The notes: generated from the sequence alone by a model not told the origin. 64,000 nucleotides of DNA from Caballeronia zhejiangensis (GCF_000698575.1 NZ_JFHD01000034.1:1-64000); one strand, 5' to 3'; positions 27,307 through 36,548 are shown, numbered from the stretch's first letter. Numbers and translations are program-made.

Positions 27307-28944
27307 CTACTTGCGGCCGAGCAGCTCCGCGCCCGCGCCGAGCGCCGGGCCCGCCGTCGGATCGGTGATGTCGGGCTTCTTCGCGATGAGCGTCTGCGTC
27401 GTCAGGATCAGCGCGGCGACGGAGGCCGCGTTGCGCACGGCGCTGTAACTCACCTTCACGGGATCGATGATCCCGCGCGCGGCCAGATCGGCGATCTCGC
27501 CGGTGCGCGCGTCGAGTCCGGTCGCGCGATCCGCCTTCGCCACCTGCGCGACGATCGACGCGCCGTCCAGTCCGCAATTCGACGCGATCGTGAACAACGG
27601 CTTCGCGAGCGCGCGCTTGAGCAGCATCGCGCCGAGTTGCGCGGCGCCGTGGCTTCGCGCGATCAATCCGTCGAGTTGCGCCGATGCCCGCAGCAGCGCC
27701 GTGCCGCCGCCCGGCACCACGCCTTCGGCAATCGCCGCGCGCGCCGCGTTGATGGAATCCTCGATCAGATGAAGCCGGCGCTTCTGCTCGACGGGCGTCG
27801 CTCCGCCCGCGAGGATCATCGCGGTGCCGCCCGAGAGCTTCGCGAGGCGCACTTCGAACTTGTCGCGCTCGACGTTCTCCGGCGCCATGTCATATTGCCG
27901 CGCGACCTGCTGGCGTCGCGCCGATACGGCGGCGGGGTCGCCCGCGCCCGCCGTGATGATCGTCTGATTCGACGACACGCGCACCTGGCGCGCGCTGCCG
28001 AAGTCGCGCATGTCGATGGCGTCGAGCCGGCCGCCGAGATCGCGCGCGATGACGCGCCCGCCGGTGACGATCGCGATGTCTTCGAGCATCGCGCGCCGCC
28101 AGTGGCCGTATTCGGGCGGATGAATCGCCGCGACGCCGAAGCCTCCGTTGTCGCGATTGGCGAGCAGCGTGACGACGCACGCGGGCGCGACTTCCTCCGC
28201 GATGATGAAGAGCGCGCGCTTGTGCTCGTTCGCGAGCGCGAGAATCGCGGCGACGTCGTCCTGGCTTTGCAGGCGCTGATCCGTCATGAGAATGAGCGGA
28301 TTGTCGAGCACGACCTGCATGCGTTCGATGTCCGTCACCATGTGATGCGAAAGATAGCCGCGGTCGAACGCCATGCCTTCCACCACTTCGAGCCGCGTCT
28401 CGACGGTCGAGCCGTATTCGACATCGACGATGCCGTCAGCGCCCACGCGCTCCAGCGCCTCGGCGACGAGACCGCCGGTAAATTCGTCGTTGGCGGCCAC
28501 CACGGCGACCGCGCGCACTTCTTCCGGTCCGGAAAGCGGCGTCGCGGAACGCTTGAGCGCGTCGATCGTTTCGTACACCGCGGCTTCGAGGCCCTGCACG
28601 AGTTCGACCGGATTCGCGCCGTCCGCGAGACATTCGAGGCCCTGCTGCACGAGCGCATCGGCGAGCACGGTGGCGGTCGTCGTGCCGTCGCCGGCGACGT
28701 CGTTCGTCTGCTTCGACACTTCCCGCACGACCTGCGCGCCGATGTTCTCGAACGGATCTTCCAGCTCGATCTCGCTCGCGATGCTCACGCCGTCGCGCGA
28801 GATGATCGGCGAGCCGATCGGCCGGTCGATGATCGCGTTCATGCCCTTCGGCCCGAGCGTTCCGCGTACCGCCCGCGCGAGCTTGCCCACGCCCCGGCCG
28901 AGCGCCGCGCGCGCTTCTTCGTCATGCAACATGATGTTCGGCAT
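27307..28944 (-). CDS. Dedicated chaperonin GroEL of the monooxygenase cluster (MimG-like)
   Basis: 545 residues from ATG 28944 (AGGAG upstream). Chaperonin motifs are present: RGTLGPKGMNAIIDRPIG, the nucleotide site DVAGDGTTTATVLADAL and EGVVPGGGTALLRA. It ends GAELLGRK without the GGM-rich tail of housekeeping GroEL, and no groES is adjacent. In mycobacterial mim clusters a GroEL-like protein (MimG) is required for folding of the hydroxylase large subunit; the position here between the DUF59 gene and the activator predicts the same role. It is too diverged to be the main cellular chaperonin. Confidence 0.92.
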   Translation of the reverse strand: MPNIMLHDEEARAALGRGVGKLARAVRGTLGPKGMNAIIDRPIGSPIISRDGVSIASEIELEDPFENIGAQVVREVSKQTNDVAGDGTTTATVLADALVQQGLECLADGANPVELVQGLEAAVYETIDALKRSATPLSGPEEVRAVAVVAANDEFTGGLVAEALERVGADGIVDVEYGSTVETRLEVVEGMAFDRGYLSHHMVTDIERMQVVLDNPLILMTDQRLQSQDDVAAILALANEHKRALFIIAEEVAPACVVTLLANRDNGGFGVAAIHPPEYGHWRRAMLEDIAIVTGGRVIARDLGGRLDAIDMRDFGSARQVRVSSNQTIITAGAGDPAAVSARRQQVARQYDMAPENVERDKFEVRLAKLSGGTAMILAGGATPVEQKRRLHLIEDSINAARAAIAEGVVPGGGTALLRASAQLDGLIARSHGAAQLGAMLLKRALAKPLFTIASNCGLDGASIVAQVAKADRATGLDARTGEIADLAARGIIDPVKVSYSAVRNAASVAALILTTQTLIAKKPDITDPTAGPALGAGAELLGRK

Positions 28945-28972
28945 CGTGTGCTCCTGTCTCCTGTCTTTCGAT

Positions 28973-29746
28973 TTATGTCCGTATCGTCGATGCATCGCGC
29001 GTTCGCGGATAGAAGCGAACCGGCTTCTCTTCGACATCGTCGTAACGCGCCGCAAGAAGACCGCGGCATAGCGCGCTGTTGAACTCGGCGTTGACGCCCA
29101 CGCGCCGCAACTCGCGCAGATACGCGCCGAGCGTCGCAGGATCGAGCGGCACGCCGTGTATGTCGATGAACGCGGGCTGCGCTTCGTCCATCGCGCCGCC
29201 GCATACGTGACGCCGTTCCATGTAACGCGAGATCAGATGCGCGCGTTCCGGCTCGTCGGCAAGCGATGCAAGCTCGCCGATGGTGAGCCGCACGAGCGCC
29301 TCCGCTTCGCGCCCGCTCGCCAGCAGATGCGCGAGCAACGCCGCCTGCCTGCGCTGAAATGCCTTGACGAGAAATGTCTGCCGCACCGCGTCGAGATCGT
29401 CGTTCGCGGCATCGCCGAATGCCTGCCGGAACGACAGGTTCTGCGCCATGCCGCGATTGATCTCGTTGGCGTACATGTGCTCGTCGAGCGTCATGCCGAT
29501 GCCCGTCACCCACGGCAGATTCGCGATCGCCGCGCGCATGTCCGCCGCCATGAGATACGCGAAATTGGCGGCGCACCAGTACGTCGGAAGCCGGAAGGCG
29601 ACGCTCACGCCGCCATCGGCATCGACATCGACGGACGTGACGAAGCCGAGCTCCGTCACCGACTCGTCGAGTTCCGGATCGATGACGGATGCGAGCCGCT
29701 CCCACACTTGCGCCGCCGGTTCGCTCACCGCGCTCGCGGCGCTCAT
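28973..29746 (-). CDS. DUF59/MIP18-domain metal-sulfur assembly protein
   Basis: 257 residues from ATG 29746, which overlaps the TGA of the amidohydrolase gene. The N-terminal third is a DUF59 domain (VWERLASVIDPELDESVTEL, then FRLPTYWCAANFAYLMAADM with its Cys). The remainder is a helical region specific to these clusters, ending in ALCRGLLAARYDDVEEKPVR. DUF59 proteins such as SufT and PaaD help build Fe-S or diiron centres, so a role in metal loading of the hydroxylase or reductase is likely. That role is inference from context. Confidence 0.82.
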   Translation of the reverse strand: MSAASAVSEPAAQVWERLASVIDPELDESVTELGFVTSVDVDADGGVSVAFRLPTYWCAANFAYLMAADMRAAIANLPWVTGIGMTLDEHMYANEINRGMAQNLSFRQAFGDAANDDLDAVRQTFLVKAFQRRQAALLAHLLASGREAEALVRLTIGELASLADEPERAHLISRYMERRHVCGGAMDEAQPAFIDIHGVPLDPATLGAYLRELRRVGVNAEFNSALCRGLLAARYDDVEEKPVRFYPRTRDASTIRT

Positions 29747-30768
29747 GCGTGCGCGACCGCGCTTTGCGGCGTCTGTTCGAGCAGCTTCTTCTGCGCCTCG
29801 ATATCGATGCCGTACAGACGCGCCGCATTCAGCCCGAGGATTTTCTTCTTCGCCTCCAGCGACAGCTTCGCGCCCGTTTCCTTCGCGACCGATTCGGGCA
29901 ACTCGAACGCCATGAACTTGTCGATGAGCCACTTCGGCGACCAGATCGCGTAATCGCTGCCGTAGAGAATGCGGTCCTCGCCGATCCAGAACAGCAGCTC
30001 CGAAATCACATGCGCGAAGTATTCCGGCCGCGTGTGGATGAACGGCAGCACGACCGCGAGGCCGCCATACACGTTCGTCTCCTGCGTGGCGATCCAGCAG
30101 AAGTCATCGAGACGCGGCAAGCCGCAATGCTCGACGATGAAGTTCAGGTTCTGGAAGCTCGTCGCCACGTCGTCGATATCGGCGACATCGAACGCATCGC
30201 GATTGAGCGGCAGGATCGTCGGTCCTTTATGAACGTGAATGTTCCTGATCCCGAGCTTCTCGCAGCGTTCGAGAAACCGGTACGCGCCCGGATCGGAGAG
30301 CTTGTAGCCCTTGCTGTCGCCGCGCCATTCGGCCGTGTAGAGCTTCACGCCCTGAATCTTGTACAACTGCGCCAGCTCCTCGAGACGTTCGAGCCCCGCT
30401 TCGCCGTCACGCGGATCGAACGCGCCGTTCACGATGAACCGATGCGGATACTTCTTCTTCACCACATAGTTCGCTTCGGTGGTATTGAAGCCGTTCTTGT
30501 AGAAGTCGGTCAGATAGGTCGGCTGGCAGATCGCCATGTCGTCGTAACCGGTGACGAAAAGGTCTTCATACATGACCGCTTCGCCGTACTGGTCGAACTT
30601 TTCCTTCGGCCACAGGTATTCCTTCGGGCTCAGGTTCTTGTGATACGCATAGAAGCAGTCGATGAACTGCTGGCCATGCACGTTCTTCACGTTCGCCTTG
30701 CTGCCGTCCCAAAGATGAACGTGCCCGTCGATGATGAAAATGTCCTCGCCGTCCTGGGTTCTGAACAT
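29743..30768 (-). CDS. Amidohydrolase-2 family protein of the monooxygenase operon
   Basis: 341 residues; GGAG seven bases before ATG 30768. TIM-barrel metal-hydrolase signatures: IDGHVHLWDG (metal-binding HxH), NIHVHKGP, FIVEHCGLPR and YGSDYAIWSP (final Asp). The family includes decarboxylases and lactone or ring-cleavage hydrolases. Members with the same segments sit beside propane monooxygenase genes in actinobacteria, where their role remains unclear; assembly of the hydroxylase or hydrolysis of an oxidation product are both possible. Coupled to the following DUF59 gene by a 4-base overlap. Confidence 0.88.
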   Translation of the reverse strand: MFRTQDGEDIFIIDGHVHLWDGSKANVKNVHGQQFIDCFYAYHKNLSPKEYLWPKEKFDQYGEAVMYEDLFVTGYDDMAICQPTYLTDFYKNGFNTTEANYVVKKKYPHRFIVNGAFDPRDGEAGLERLEELAQLYKIQGVKLYTAEWRGDSKGYKLSDPGAYRFLERCEKLGIRNIHVHKGPTILPLNRDAFDVADIDDVATSFQNLNFIVEHCGLPRLDDFCWIATQETNVYGGLAVVLPFIHTRPEYFAHVISELLFWIGEDRILYGSDYAIWSPKWLIDKFMAFELPESVAKETGAKLSLEAKKKILGLNAARLYGIDIEAQKKLLEQTPQSAVAHA

Positions 30769-30817
30769 GTTGCTGTCTCCGTGGGGTTGTCGCTCGCGGG
30801 CGCACCCGCGAACGTTT

Positions 30818-31171
30818 TCATTCGTAGGCCATTGCGTCTTCCATGTTGCCGAACAGCACGACGGTATCGTCGTCGATCATCACCATCCGTCCGTAATGCG
30901 TCGATGTCGATATCTCGAACAGATGTGGCGTCATCTCGCGGCCCAGCACGTCGCTGATTTCGCCCATCTTGAACTCGATCTTTCCCTGCCCGTCGATGCG
31001 GATCATCGCGGGCAGATACGTCACGGTGATGCCCGGCTTCGTCGCCATCAGTTCCGCAATCGCGCGCGCCTCGACGCTGTCGTTCATCGTGACGCCGCAT
31101 TGATGCGAGATGGTCTGATCGAAGCGAAGATCCTTGATCGGCTTGAAGATGTTGTCGGTATGCACTGACAT
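30818..31171 (-). CDS. mimD: Monooxygenase coupling (effector) protein, MmoB/DmpM family
   Basis: 117 residues; AGGAG precedes ATG 31171. The MmoB/DmpM fold is indicated by QCGVTMNDSVEARAIAELMA, ITVTYLPAMIRIDGQGKIEF and MGEISDVLGREMTPHLFEI. These small cofactor-free proteins dock on the diiron hydroxylase and regulate electron transfer and oxygen activation. It lies 24 bp after the beta-subunit gene. The gene order alpha, reductase, beta, coupling protein is that of mim/prm propane monooxygenases. Confidence 0.93.
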   Translation of the reverse strand: MSVHTDNIFKPIKDLRFDQTISHQCGVTMNDSVEARAIAELMATKPGITVTYLPAMIRIDGQGKIEFKMGEISDVLGREMTPHLFEISTSTHYGRMVMIDDDTVVLFGNMEDAMAYE

Positions 31172-31195
31172 GAGCGGCTCCTGTTCGCGGTGGAT

Positions 31196-32281
31196 TCAGG
31201 CTTGAATGGAGAGCGAAAACGGAATGCCGACTTCCTTCGCGATCAGTTGCGCGCGCTCGACCGAACTGCTCAGGGCGTCGGTGTATTGCGCGGCTTTCGC
31301 GTGCGGAATGGACCAGATCGGCTGAAGATGCTTCGCGGCATCGGCGGCGAGCGCGCCATGCTTGTCGAGCCATGCGCCGAAGAGCGCGCGGTTCGCATCG
31401 CCATGCGCGGGATCGTTGGCAAGCATGTGGAACAGCTCGACCGCGTTGGCGAGATTGCGCTCGTAGTCGCCTTCGGCGGCGGATACCACGGTCGGCGTCA
31501 CGAAGTCGTTCTGCGCGGCAGCCACTTGCATGATGAAGCCGCTGCGAAAGAGATCGCCGACGAGCGGCTCGAACACGACGTTCACCGCGAAATACTTTTC
31601 GAGGTAATCGGTCGCGCCGCCGATGGTTTCGATCGCGCGGCGCGTGCCCTGCCACATCGGATCGTTGAGCCAGTGCTCCTTGCCCGCATCGAGATCGAAG
31701 CCCGGCAGATCGAGCGCGATCTCGCCGAGATACAACGTCAAGTCCTGAGCGAAGCGCAGTTTGTACGATGCATTGGTCAGGATCGCGCTGTTGATCATCT
31801 GCGTGTAGCCGTAGCGCTGCGCGTGCATGGTCGCCGTGCCGAGCCCGAATTCCGCGTGCTTGTACGCGCCGAGATGATGTTCGAGCACCTTCACCCAGGC
31901 TTTGTCGAAGCGCTTGACCGCGCCCGAGCGCCGCGCATTGCCGATCGCGTTCGTAATCATTCCGACGATGGTCGACTGGCGCTGATAGTGCGTGCGCTCC
32001 CATTCTTCATCGACCGCGCGGAACGTGTGCCAGTCCGAGCATTGCGCGGCGGTCCACGTTTCGGAATAGGTCGGCGTGCCGTCGGCGAATTGCAGTATCC
32101 AGTCCTGAATGAGATAGCGCTTCGGGTCTGGCTGCACGTCGACGGTCATGTCTTCGTAATGGCTTGCCTTGCGTCCTTTCGGTTCGAAATAGTTGTACTT
32201 GCGGCTGTCCCAGCCCACGAACTGCGCCGCGCCCGCAGCGCCCGACTTAAGCGGCGATGACTGCTCCGTCGACGTACTCAT
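31196..32281 (-). CDS. mimC: Diiron monooxygenase hydroxylase beta subunit
   Basis: 361 residues from ATG 32281 (AAAGGAGA upstream). It belongs to the ferritin-like beta-subunit family of soluble diiron monooxygenases: FVGWDSRKYNYFEPKGRKAS near the N-terminus, YSETWTAAQCSDWHTFRAVD, and HAQRYGYTQMINSAILTNAS. It lacks the two ExxH metal motifs and so plays the structural role that pairs with the alpha subunit. No start ambiguity, since an overlapping ATG reads into a stop. Confidence 0.93.
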   Translation of the reverse strand: MSTSTEQSSPLKSGAAGAAQFVGWDSRKYNYFEPKGRKASHYEDMTVDVQPDPKRYLIQDWILQFADGTPTYSETWTAAQCSDWHTFRAVDEEWERTHYQRQSTIVGMITNAIGNARRSGAVKRFDKAWVKVLEHHLGAYKHAEFGLGTATMHAQRYGYTQMINSAILTNASYKLRFAQDLTLYLGEIALDLPGFDLDAGKEHWLNDPMWQGTRRAIETIGGATDYLEKYFAVNVVFEPLVGDLFRSGFIMQVAAAQNDFVTPTVVSAAEGDYERNLANAVELFHMLANDPAHGDANRALFGAWLDKHGALAADAAKHLQPIWSIPHAKAAQYTDALSSSVERAQLIAKEVGIPFSLSIQA

Positions 32282-32325
32282 GTCATGTCTCCTTTCCGAT
32301 CAGCGAATATCAGGGCGACGGGCCG

Positions 32326-33372
32326 TCATCGGACCGCCTGCGTGAACTTGTCGAAATACAGCCGTTCCGGTTCTACGCCGGCCATTTGCAGCACCGGGAT
32401 CACGGCGTCGATCATCGCCGTGGGACCGCACGTGTAGGCATCGATATCGCCTGCGAGCGCTTCGTCGCGCAAGGTGCGGCTCACGACTTCGTGGATGAAA
32501 CCCGTCTCGCCCGTCCACTCGTCGGCGGCTTCGGCGTTCGAGAGCGCCGGTATGAAGCGGAAGTCCGGCAGCTTGTCAGCGAAGTCCGCGAACTCGTCGA
32601 GATAGAACAGATCGCGGCGCGTGCGCGCGCCGTAGAAGAAGCGCACGGGCCGCTCTTCGCCGCTCGCGACGTGGTCCTGCAAGATCGACCACAGCGGCGA
32701 CATCCCCGATCCGCCGCCGACGAGAACCATCGGGCCGGGCTGATCCTCGCGTCGAAAGCAGGTGCCGTACGGACCTTTCGCGATCATCCGGTCGCCGGGC
32801 TTGAGACCTTCGTCGAGCCGCGACGAGAACGCGCCGTTCGGGTACTTCTTGATGATGAAGGAGAGGCGCCGTTCGCCATCGGGCGGATTGGCCATCGAGA
32901 AAGAGCGCGTGATGCCCGCCGATGGCAGCGTCAGATCGACGTACTGCCCCGCCCAGTAACGCAACGGACGGCTCAGTTCCACTTCGAGCAGCCTGATGTC
33001 GTGCGTGAGCGCGGCGATGCTCGTGACGGTCGCGTCGTATTCGGCGACGGGTATGGAGCGGCGCATCAGGTCTTCGTCGTAGTTGAGCAGTTCGACGGTG
33101 AGATCGCTGTAGGCCAGCGTCCTGCAAAGCAAGACGTGACCCGATTCCTTCTCGTAGTCGGGCAGCGCGAAGGTCGAATACTTCTTCATCTCGACGTCGC
33201 CTTCGACCAGCAACGACTTGCAACTGCTGCACTGCCCTTCCTTGCATCCGTGCATAACGGCGATGCCTTGACGGAACGCCGCTTCCAGCACGGTTTCGCC
33301 TTCCTCGACCGACATCTCCACACCGACCGGCTCGAAGCGGACCGTGTGCGTCACAGACTCATCGCCGCTCAT
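32326..33372 (-). CDS. mimB: Monooxygenase reductase component (2Fe-2S/FAD/NADH)
   Basis: 348 residues from ATG 33372, selected for the GGGAGG site five bases upstream; an in-frame GTG at 33402 would overlap the mimA stop. The plant-type ferredoxin domain (1-95) has Cys43, Cys48, Cys51 in HGCKEGQCSSCKSLL and Cys83 in LLCRTL. The FAD domain (about 110-210) has RSFSMANPP, and the NAD domain has GGGSGMSPLWSIL and AYTCGPTAMIDA. It passes electrons from NADH to the diiron hydroxylase. Confidence 0.95.
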   Translation of the reverse strand: MSGDESVTHTVRFEPVGVEMSVEEGETVLEAAFRQGIAVMHGCKEGQCSSCKSLLVEGDVEMKKYSTFALPDYEKESGHVLLCRTLAYSDLTVELLNYDEDLMRRSIPVAEYDATVTSIAALTHDIRLLEVELSRPLRYWAGQYVDLTLPSAGITRSFSMANPPDGERRLSFIIKKYPNGAFSSRLDEGLKPGDRMIAKGPYGTCFRREDQPGPMVLVGGGSGMSPLWSILQDHVASGEERPVRFFYGARTRRDLFYLDEFADFADKLPDFRFIPALSNAEAADEWTGETGFIHEVVSRTLRDEALAGDIDAYTCGPTAMIDAVIPVLQMAGVEPERLYFDKFTQAVR

Positions 33373-33392
33373 ACGCGCCTCCCTCGCATCGG

Positions 33393-35063
33393 TCAATTGC
33401 ACGGATTGATCGTGAAGCCCGCGCGATACTCCGCGATGTGCTTCTCGCGCTGCTCCGGCGTCATCTCTCGTATCAACACGATCGGGCTTTGGATCGTGTG
33501 GCCGCGCACATCATCGAGCGTCCACATGTCGCGGTTGTCGAAACGCAGATGCGGTTGAGGCACGAGCGTCTTGCCGTCGCTGCGCACGAAGCCGAGATCC
33601 TTGATGCAATCCGCGAGGTCCCAGCCGTGATAGACCTCTTCCCATTCGCGGCGCCCGCTGAAACGGCCCATCGCAGGCGTCGGGCGGCCTTCGTATTCCG
33701 ACGCGAACGCGACCTTGTGCGTCCATCGGCATAGCTCCGAGCAATACGTGTAGAGCTTGCCGTCGACTTCATCGACGCAGAAGTCCTCGCGAATCAGGCA
33801 CGGCACGAGGCAGCTCCAGCAGCGATGCGGATACACGTAGCCGTTCTCCTGATCGAACAGCATGTTGGTCTGGCCGGGCACGCTCTTCTTCGCGTACCAC
33901 TTCCAGTACTCGCCGAACTCCGCATACCAGCCGGGATACTTGTGCTCGAACCACTCGAAGTCTTTCTCGGTCTGCGCCTCGATGCGCCAGAAGTTCACCG
34001 GCCAGCCGACCGAGAAGAACTGCGCGACCTTGTGCACGTAGTTCTTCTTGACGAGGCGATCCCACGCGGCGGCGACATCGTCGTGATGAATCTTGATGCC
34101 GTACTTTTCGAGCGGCAGCATGTAGGTGCGGTAATAGTCTTCGTAGATCCACCGATGCCACAGCTCCGCATACGACTCTTTCTTCTTGTCGCGGTCCGTC
34201 GTGCCGTATTCGATGAACGTGCCGATAGCCGCATCGACGATCGCGTGGTTCTGCCAGAACGCGTAACGCAGATCGCGTTCGAGCAGCAGATGATTGTCGG
34301 GGTCGTTGATGACCGACATCATCAGCGAATGGCCGTTGCCGATGTGACGGCTCTCATCCGATTGCACGGAAAGGAACACCGTCGGCAGCGCGTAGTCGCC
34401 GTTGCGCGCGGCTTCCGACGGCATCGCGACGAACAGCGTATTCGTGAACGCCGTTTCCGCGACCACTTGCAGGAACACGTTGGCGGCCGTCACGGCGTCG
34501 CCGGTGAGGAAGCCTTCAGCGAACTGACGTCCGATGGTCGTCGCGTAGCACTTGCCGAACGCGGCTTCGGTGATGTCGAAACCCGCCGGATCGATGTAGT
34601 TCTCCATGTACCACTTCTTCAGATTCATCTGGATCGTCGAGTGGCGGAACTCGTCGACCATCTGCATCGTGAAGCCCGTGCGCAGTTCTTCGCCGGGCGC
34701 GAGACGGCCCAGCATCGCCATCGAGCGCGCGGCCGAGATTTCCGGGAACGGAATGATCGCGAGGAACAGCTTCATCCATTCGACCCAGCGCGGTTCGACA
34801 TTGCGGAACATGTCGCCGCGCAGCGCGGCATCGAGCGCGCCGTAGACGCGGTTGTCCTTTTCCTCCTGCATCGGGAAATACGAGCGCAGCACCTGCTTCA
34901 TCGGATCGCGCGGCGCCTTGCTGATCTTGTAGTCCGTCGGGAAGGTCATCGCTTCCTGAACGTAACTGGGTGTCCAGCCGAGATCGGCGACGCGTTTTGC
35001 CGCCTCGCCGATACTGATGCCTCGCTGGGATGTGATCTTGTTGAGCGTTAATGCTTCTGACAT
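33393..35063 (-). CDS. mimA: Diiron monooxygenase hydroxylase alpha subunit (propane/acetone/phenol group)
   Basis: 556 residues; AAGGAG precedes ATG 35063. The four-helix diiron site is complete: Glu108 (FPEIS), Glu138 and His141 (DEFRH), Glu203 (VAETAF), Glu237 and His240 (DESRH). The C-terminal half has a Cys-containing segment (HRCWSCLVPCLIREDFCVDE) typical of MimA/PrmA-like subunits. Related enzymes hydroxylate propane, acetone, methyl ethyl ketone or phenol; the sequence alone does not fix the substrate. It opens the transcript mimA-B-C-D-amidohydrolase-DUF59-groEL behind a sigma54 promoter. Confidence 0.95.
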   Translation of the reverse strand: MSEALTLNKITSQRGISIGEAAKRVADLGWTPSYVQEAMTFPTDYKISKAPRDPMKQVLRSYFPMQEEKDNRVYGALDAALRGDMFRNVEPRWVEWMKLFLAIIPFPEISAARSMAMLGRLAPGEELRTGFTMQMVDEFRHSTIQMNLKKWYMENYIDPAGFDITEAAFGKCYATTIGRQFAEGFLTGDAVTAANVFLQVVAETAFTNTLFVAMPSEAARNGDYALPTVFLSVQSDESRHIGNGHSLMMSVINDPDNHLLLERDLRYAFWQNHAIVDAAIGTFIEYGTTDRDKKKESYAELWHRWIYEDYYRTYMLPLEKYGIKIHHDDVAAAWDRLVKKNYVHKVAQFFSVGWPVNFWRIEAQTEKDFEWFEHKYPGWYAEFGEYWKWYAKKSVPGQTNMLFDQENGYVYPHRCWSCLVPCLIREDFCVDEVDGKLYTYCSELCRWTHKVAFASEYEGRPTPAMGRFSGRREWEEVYHGWDLADCIKDLGFVRSDGKTLVPQPHLRFDNRDMWTLDDVRGHTIQSPIVLIREMTPEQREKHIAEYRAGFTINPCN

Positions 35064-35125
35064 CGAGCTCTCCTTGTCCGGTTACAGGGCGATTGCGCCG
35101 TTTGCATCGGCACGGCAGCTTGAAG

Positions 35126-35141
35126 AGCGACAAGCGTGCCA
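35126..35141 (-). promoter_or_regulatory. Sigma54 promoter of mimA
   Basis: On the minus strand TGGCACGCTTGTCGCT matches the -24/-12 consensus (TGGCAC-N5-TTGCW) with one mismatch and the required 10 bp between GG and GC. It lies about 63 bp before the mimA ATG, predicting a leader of about 50 nt. Confidence 0.82.
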
Positions 35142-35182
35142 TCCGCGAATACGCCGTTTTTCATGGGTTTTCGATGCGCTTG

Positions 35183-35199
35183 TGTCGTGGAACGCGACG
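35183..35199. promoter_or_regulatory. Activator site (UAS) 1 upstream of mimA
   Basis: TGTCGTGGAACGCGACG is an imperfect 17-bp inverted repeat of the TGTCG-N7-CGACA type, centred about 50 bp upstream of the -24 box. It is weaker than the other three copies; see 35216-35232 and 38112-38183. Confidence 0.55.
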
Positions 35200-35215
35200 A
35201 TCGAATTTCTTACGG

Positions 35216-35232
35216 TGTCCCGAATTGCGACA
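35216..35232. promoter_or_regulatory. Activator site (UAS) 2 upstream of mimA
   Basis: TGTCCCGAATTGCGACA is a 17-bp inverted repeat closely matching the perfect site upstream of the alcohol dehydrogenase gene (TGTCGCAACTTGCGACA). It lies 33 bp (about three helical turns) from the weaker copy at 35183-35199, and just beyond the stop of the small upstream gene. Confidence 0.72.
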
Positions 35233-35236
35233 TCAC

Positions 35237-35428
35237 TCAATGGTCGACGATGATCTTGCTCGCGCTTGCATTCGCCGCATCCGCGACCGGCTGACCTTGT
35301 GCGATGAAACGCGCGGCGAGTATCAGCGCGCCCATCGCGAAGTCGCGGCCATGCGCGGCGATCATGTCGTCGGACAGCGCGCCGAGCCGCTCGAAAAACG
35401 CTTCCTTCGTGGATGCATCGGTCGTCAT
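35237..35428 (-). CDS. Small hypothetical protein in the monooxygenase cluster
   Basis: 63 residues from ATG 35428 with a GGAG site upstream. It reads MTTDASTKEAFFERLGALSD, then MIAAHGRDFAMGALILAARF and ends ASKIIVDH. It is mostly helical, without signal peptide or membrane span. It lies 19 bp after the WD40 gene, so it is probably the last gene of the upstream transcript that starts at the dehydrogenase. I recognise no family; an accessory role is only inferred from position. Confidence 0.65.
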   Translation of the reverse strand: MTTDASTKEAFFERLGALSDDMIAAHGRDFAMGALILAARFIAQGQPVADAANASASKIIVDH

Positions 35429-35447
35429 CTCCGTCTCCCTCGAGCGT

Positions 35448-36548
35448 CTAATGCGAACCTGAAATGCGGAATAGCGCGTGCGGCAAATACACGAGCGCGA
35501 TCTCGCCGGCTTCGGTGCCATAGGCGAGACGCCCGCCGTCGGGCGCCCACGCAAGCGCGGATATCGCCGCGCCGCCGTTGGCCCGGACGAACAGCACGTC
35601 CGCGCCGCCGGGCTGGCACAACAGCACCGCGCCGCTTCGATAACCGACCGCGATCAGCGACAACGACGGATGACACGCGACGACACTCACCGGCGCGCTG
35701 CCCGCGACGCCGCATTCGCGCGGACGATCATCCGCATCGGGCGGATCGAAGCGCCAGCACACCGCGCGCGGTCCGCCGCTCGTGACGAGCACGCGGCCGT
35801 CCGCCGAGAACGACAGCGAGCCGGGCTGCAGCGCATAGCCGCCGAGTTCGATATCGTCGCCATCGGGAAGACGCCAGCCGTGCAGCGCGTTGCCTTCCGT
35901 GCCCGCGACGAGATACCGGCCATCGGGACTCCACGCGATCGCGCGCGGCGATCCGGCGCACGCAAAGAGCCGCGACGTCGCGGCGCGCGTATCCCACAGC
36001 GTGACGCCGCCCGCGTGAGCGATGGCGAGTCGCTGCGCGGTGGGCGCAAACATCAGCGCGGTCGATGAAGCGGGCAGCGTCAACTCGCTTTCCATCGCGC
36101 CGATGAGCCGCACCAGCGCGCCGCTCGCATACGCGCGCACGCCCGAGCGCGAGACGGCGACGTGATCGATTCGTCGGCCGTGCTGCGCTATGAGCTGGCG
36201 CACATTGCCATCGATGTCCATCTGCACGAGCCTGCCGTCATCGCCCGCGCTCAGAAAGCCGCCATCGGCATCGGCGGCGAGCCCGAGGCTCGCGCCATCG
36301 TGTATCGCAAAGCGCGCGAGCGGCGGCGGCGGCGCGGTGGCCTTGATCAACTCGACGCCGCGCGTCTCGTGCGCCTTGAGTTGCGGACCGCCTTCCCATT
36401 CGCCCGACGCGAGCACGAGCGTTCCATCGCCGAGCGTGAAGCCCGCGTGAGTGCCGCCTACATTCCACGTCGCCGCCGTCACGCTCGCGTGCGCCGTCCA
36501 GCACGCGCCGAGCAGCTCGACGAGCGGCGTGGGCGCGCTTACGTTCAT
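35448..36548 (-). CDS. WD40 beta-propeller protein of the monooxygenase cluster
   Basis: 366 residues from ATG 36548, which overlaps the preceding gene's TGA. At least six WD-type blades are readable, for example FLSAGDDGRLVQMDIDGNVR, RLAIAHAGGVTLWDTRAATS, AIAWSPDGRYLVAGTEGNAL, SLSFSADGRVLVTSGG and ALAWAPDGGRLAYGTEAGEI. No signal peptide, so cytoplasmic. WD40 propellers are binding platforms, and one in a diiron monooxygenase cluster is not part of the mim/prm gene set known to me. Coupling to the coiled-coil gene suggests a complex. Function unknown. Confidence 0.85.
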   Translation of the reverse strand: MNVSAPTPLVELLGACWTAHASVTAATWNVGGTHAGFTLGDGTLVLASGEWEGGPQLKAHETRGVELIKATAPPPPLARFAIHDGASLGLAADADGGFLSAGDDGRLVQMDIDGNVRQLIAQHGRRIDHVAVSRSGVRAYASGALVRLIGAMESELTLPASSTALMFAPTAQRLAIAHAGGVTLWDTRAATSRLFACAGSPRAIAWSPDGRYLVAGTEGNALHGWRLPDGDDIELGGYALQPGSLSFSADGRVLVTSGGPRAVCWRFDPPDADDRPRECGVAGSAPVSVVACHPSLSLIAVGYRSGAVLLCQPGGADVLFVRANGGAAISALAWAPDGGRLAYGTEAGEIALVYLPHALFRISGSH

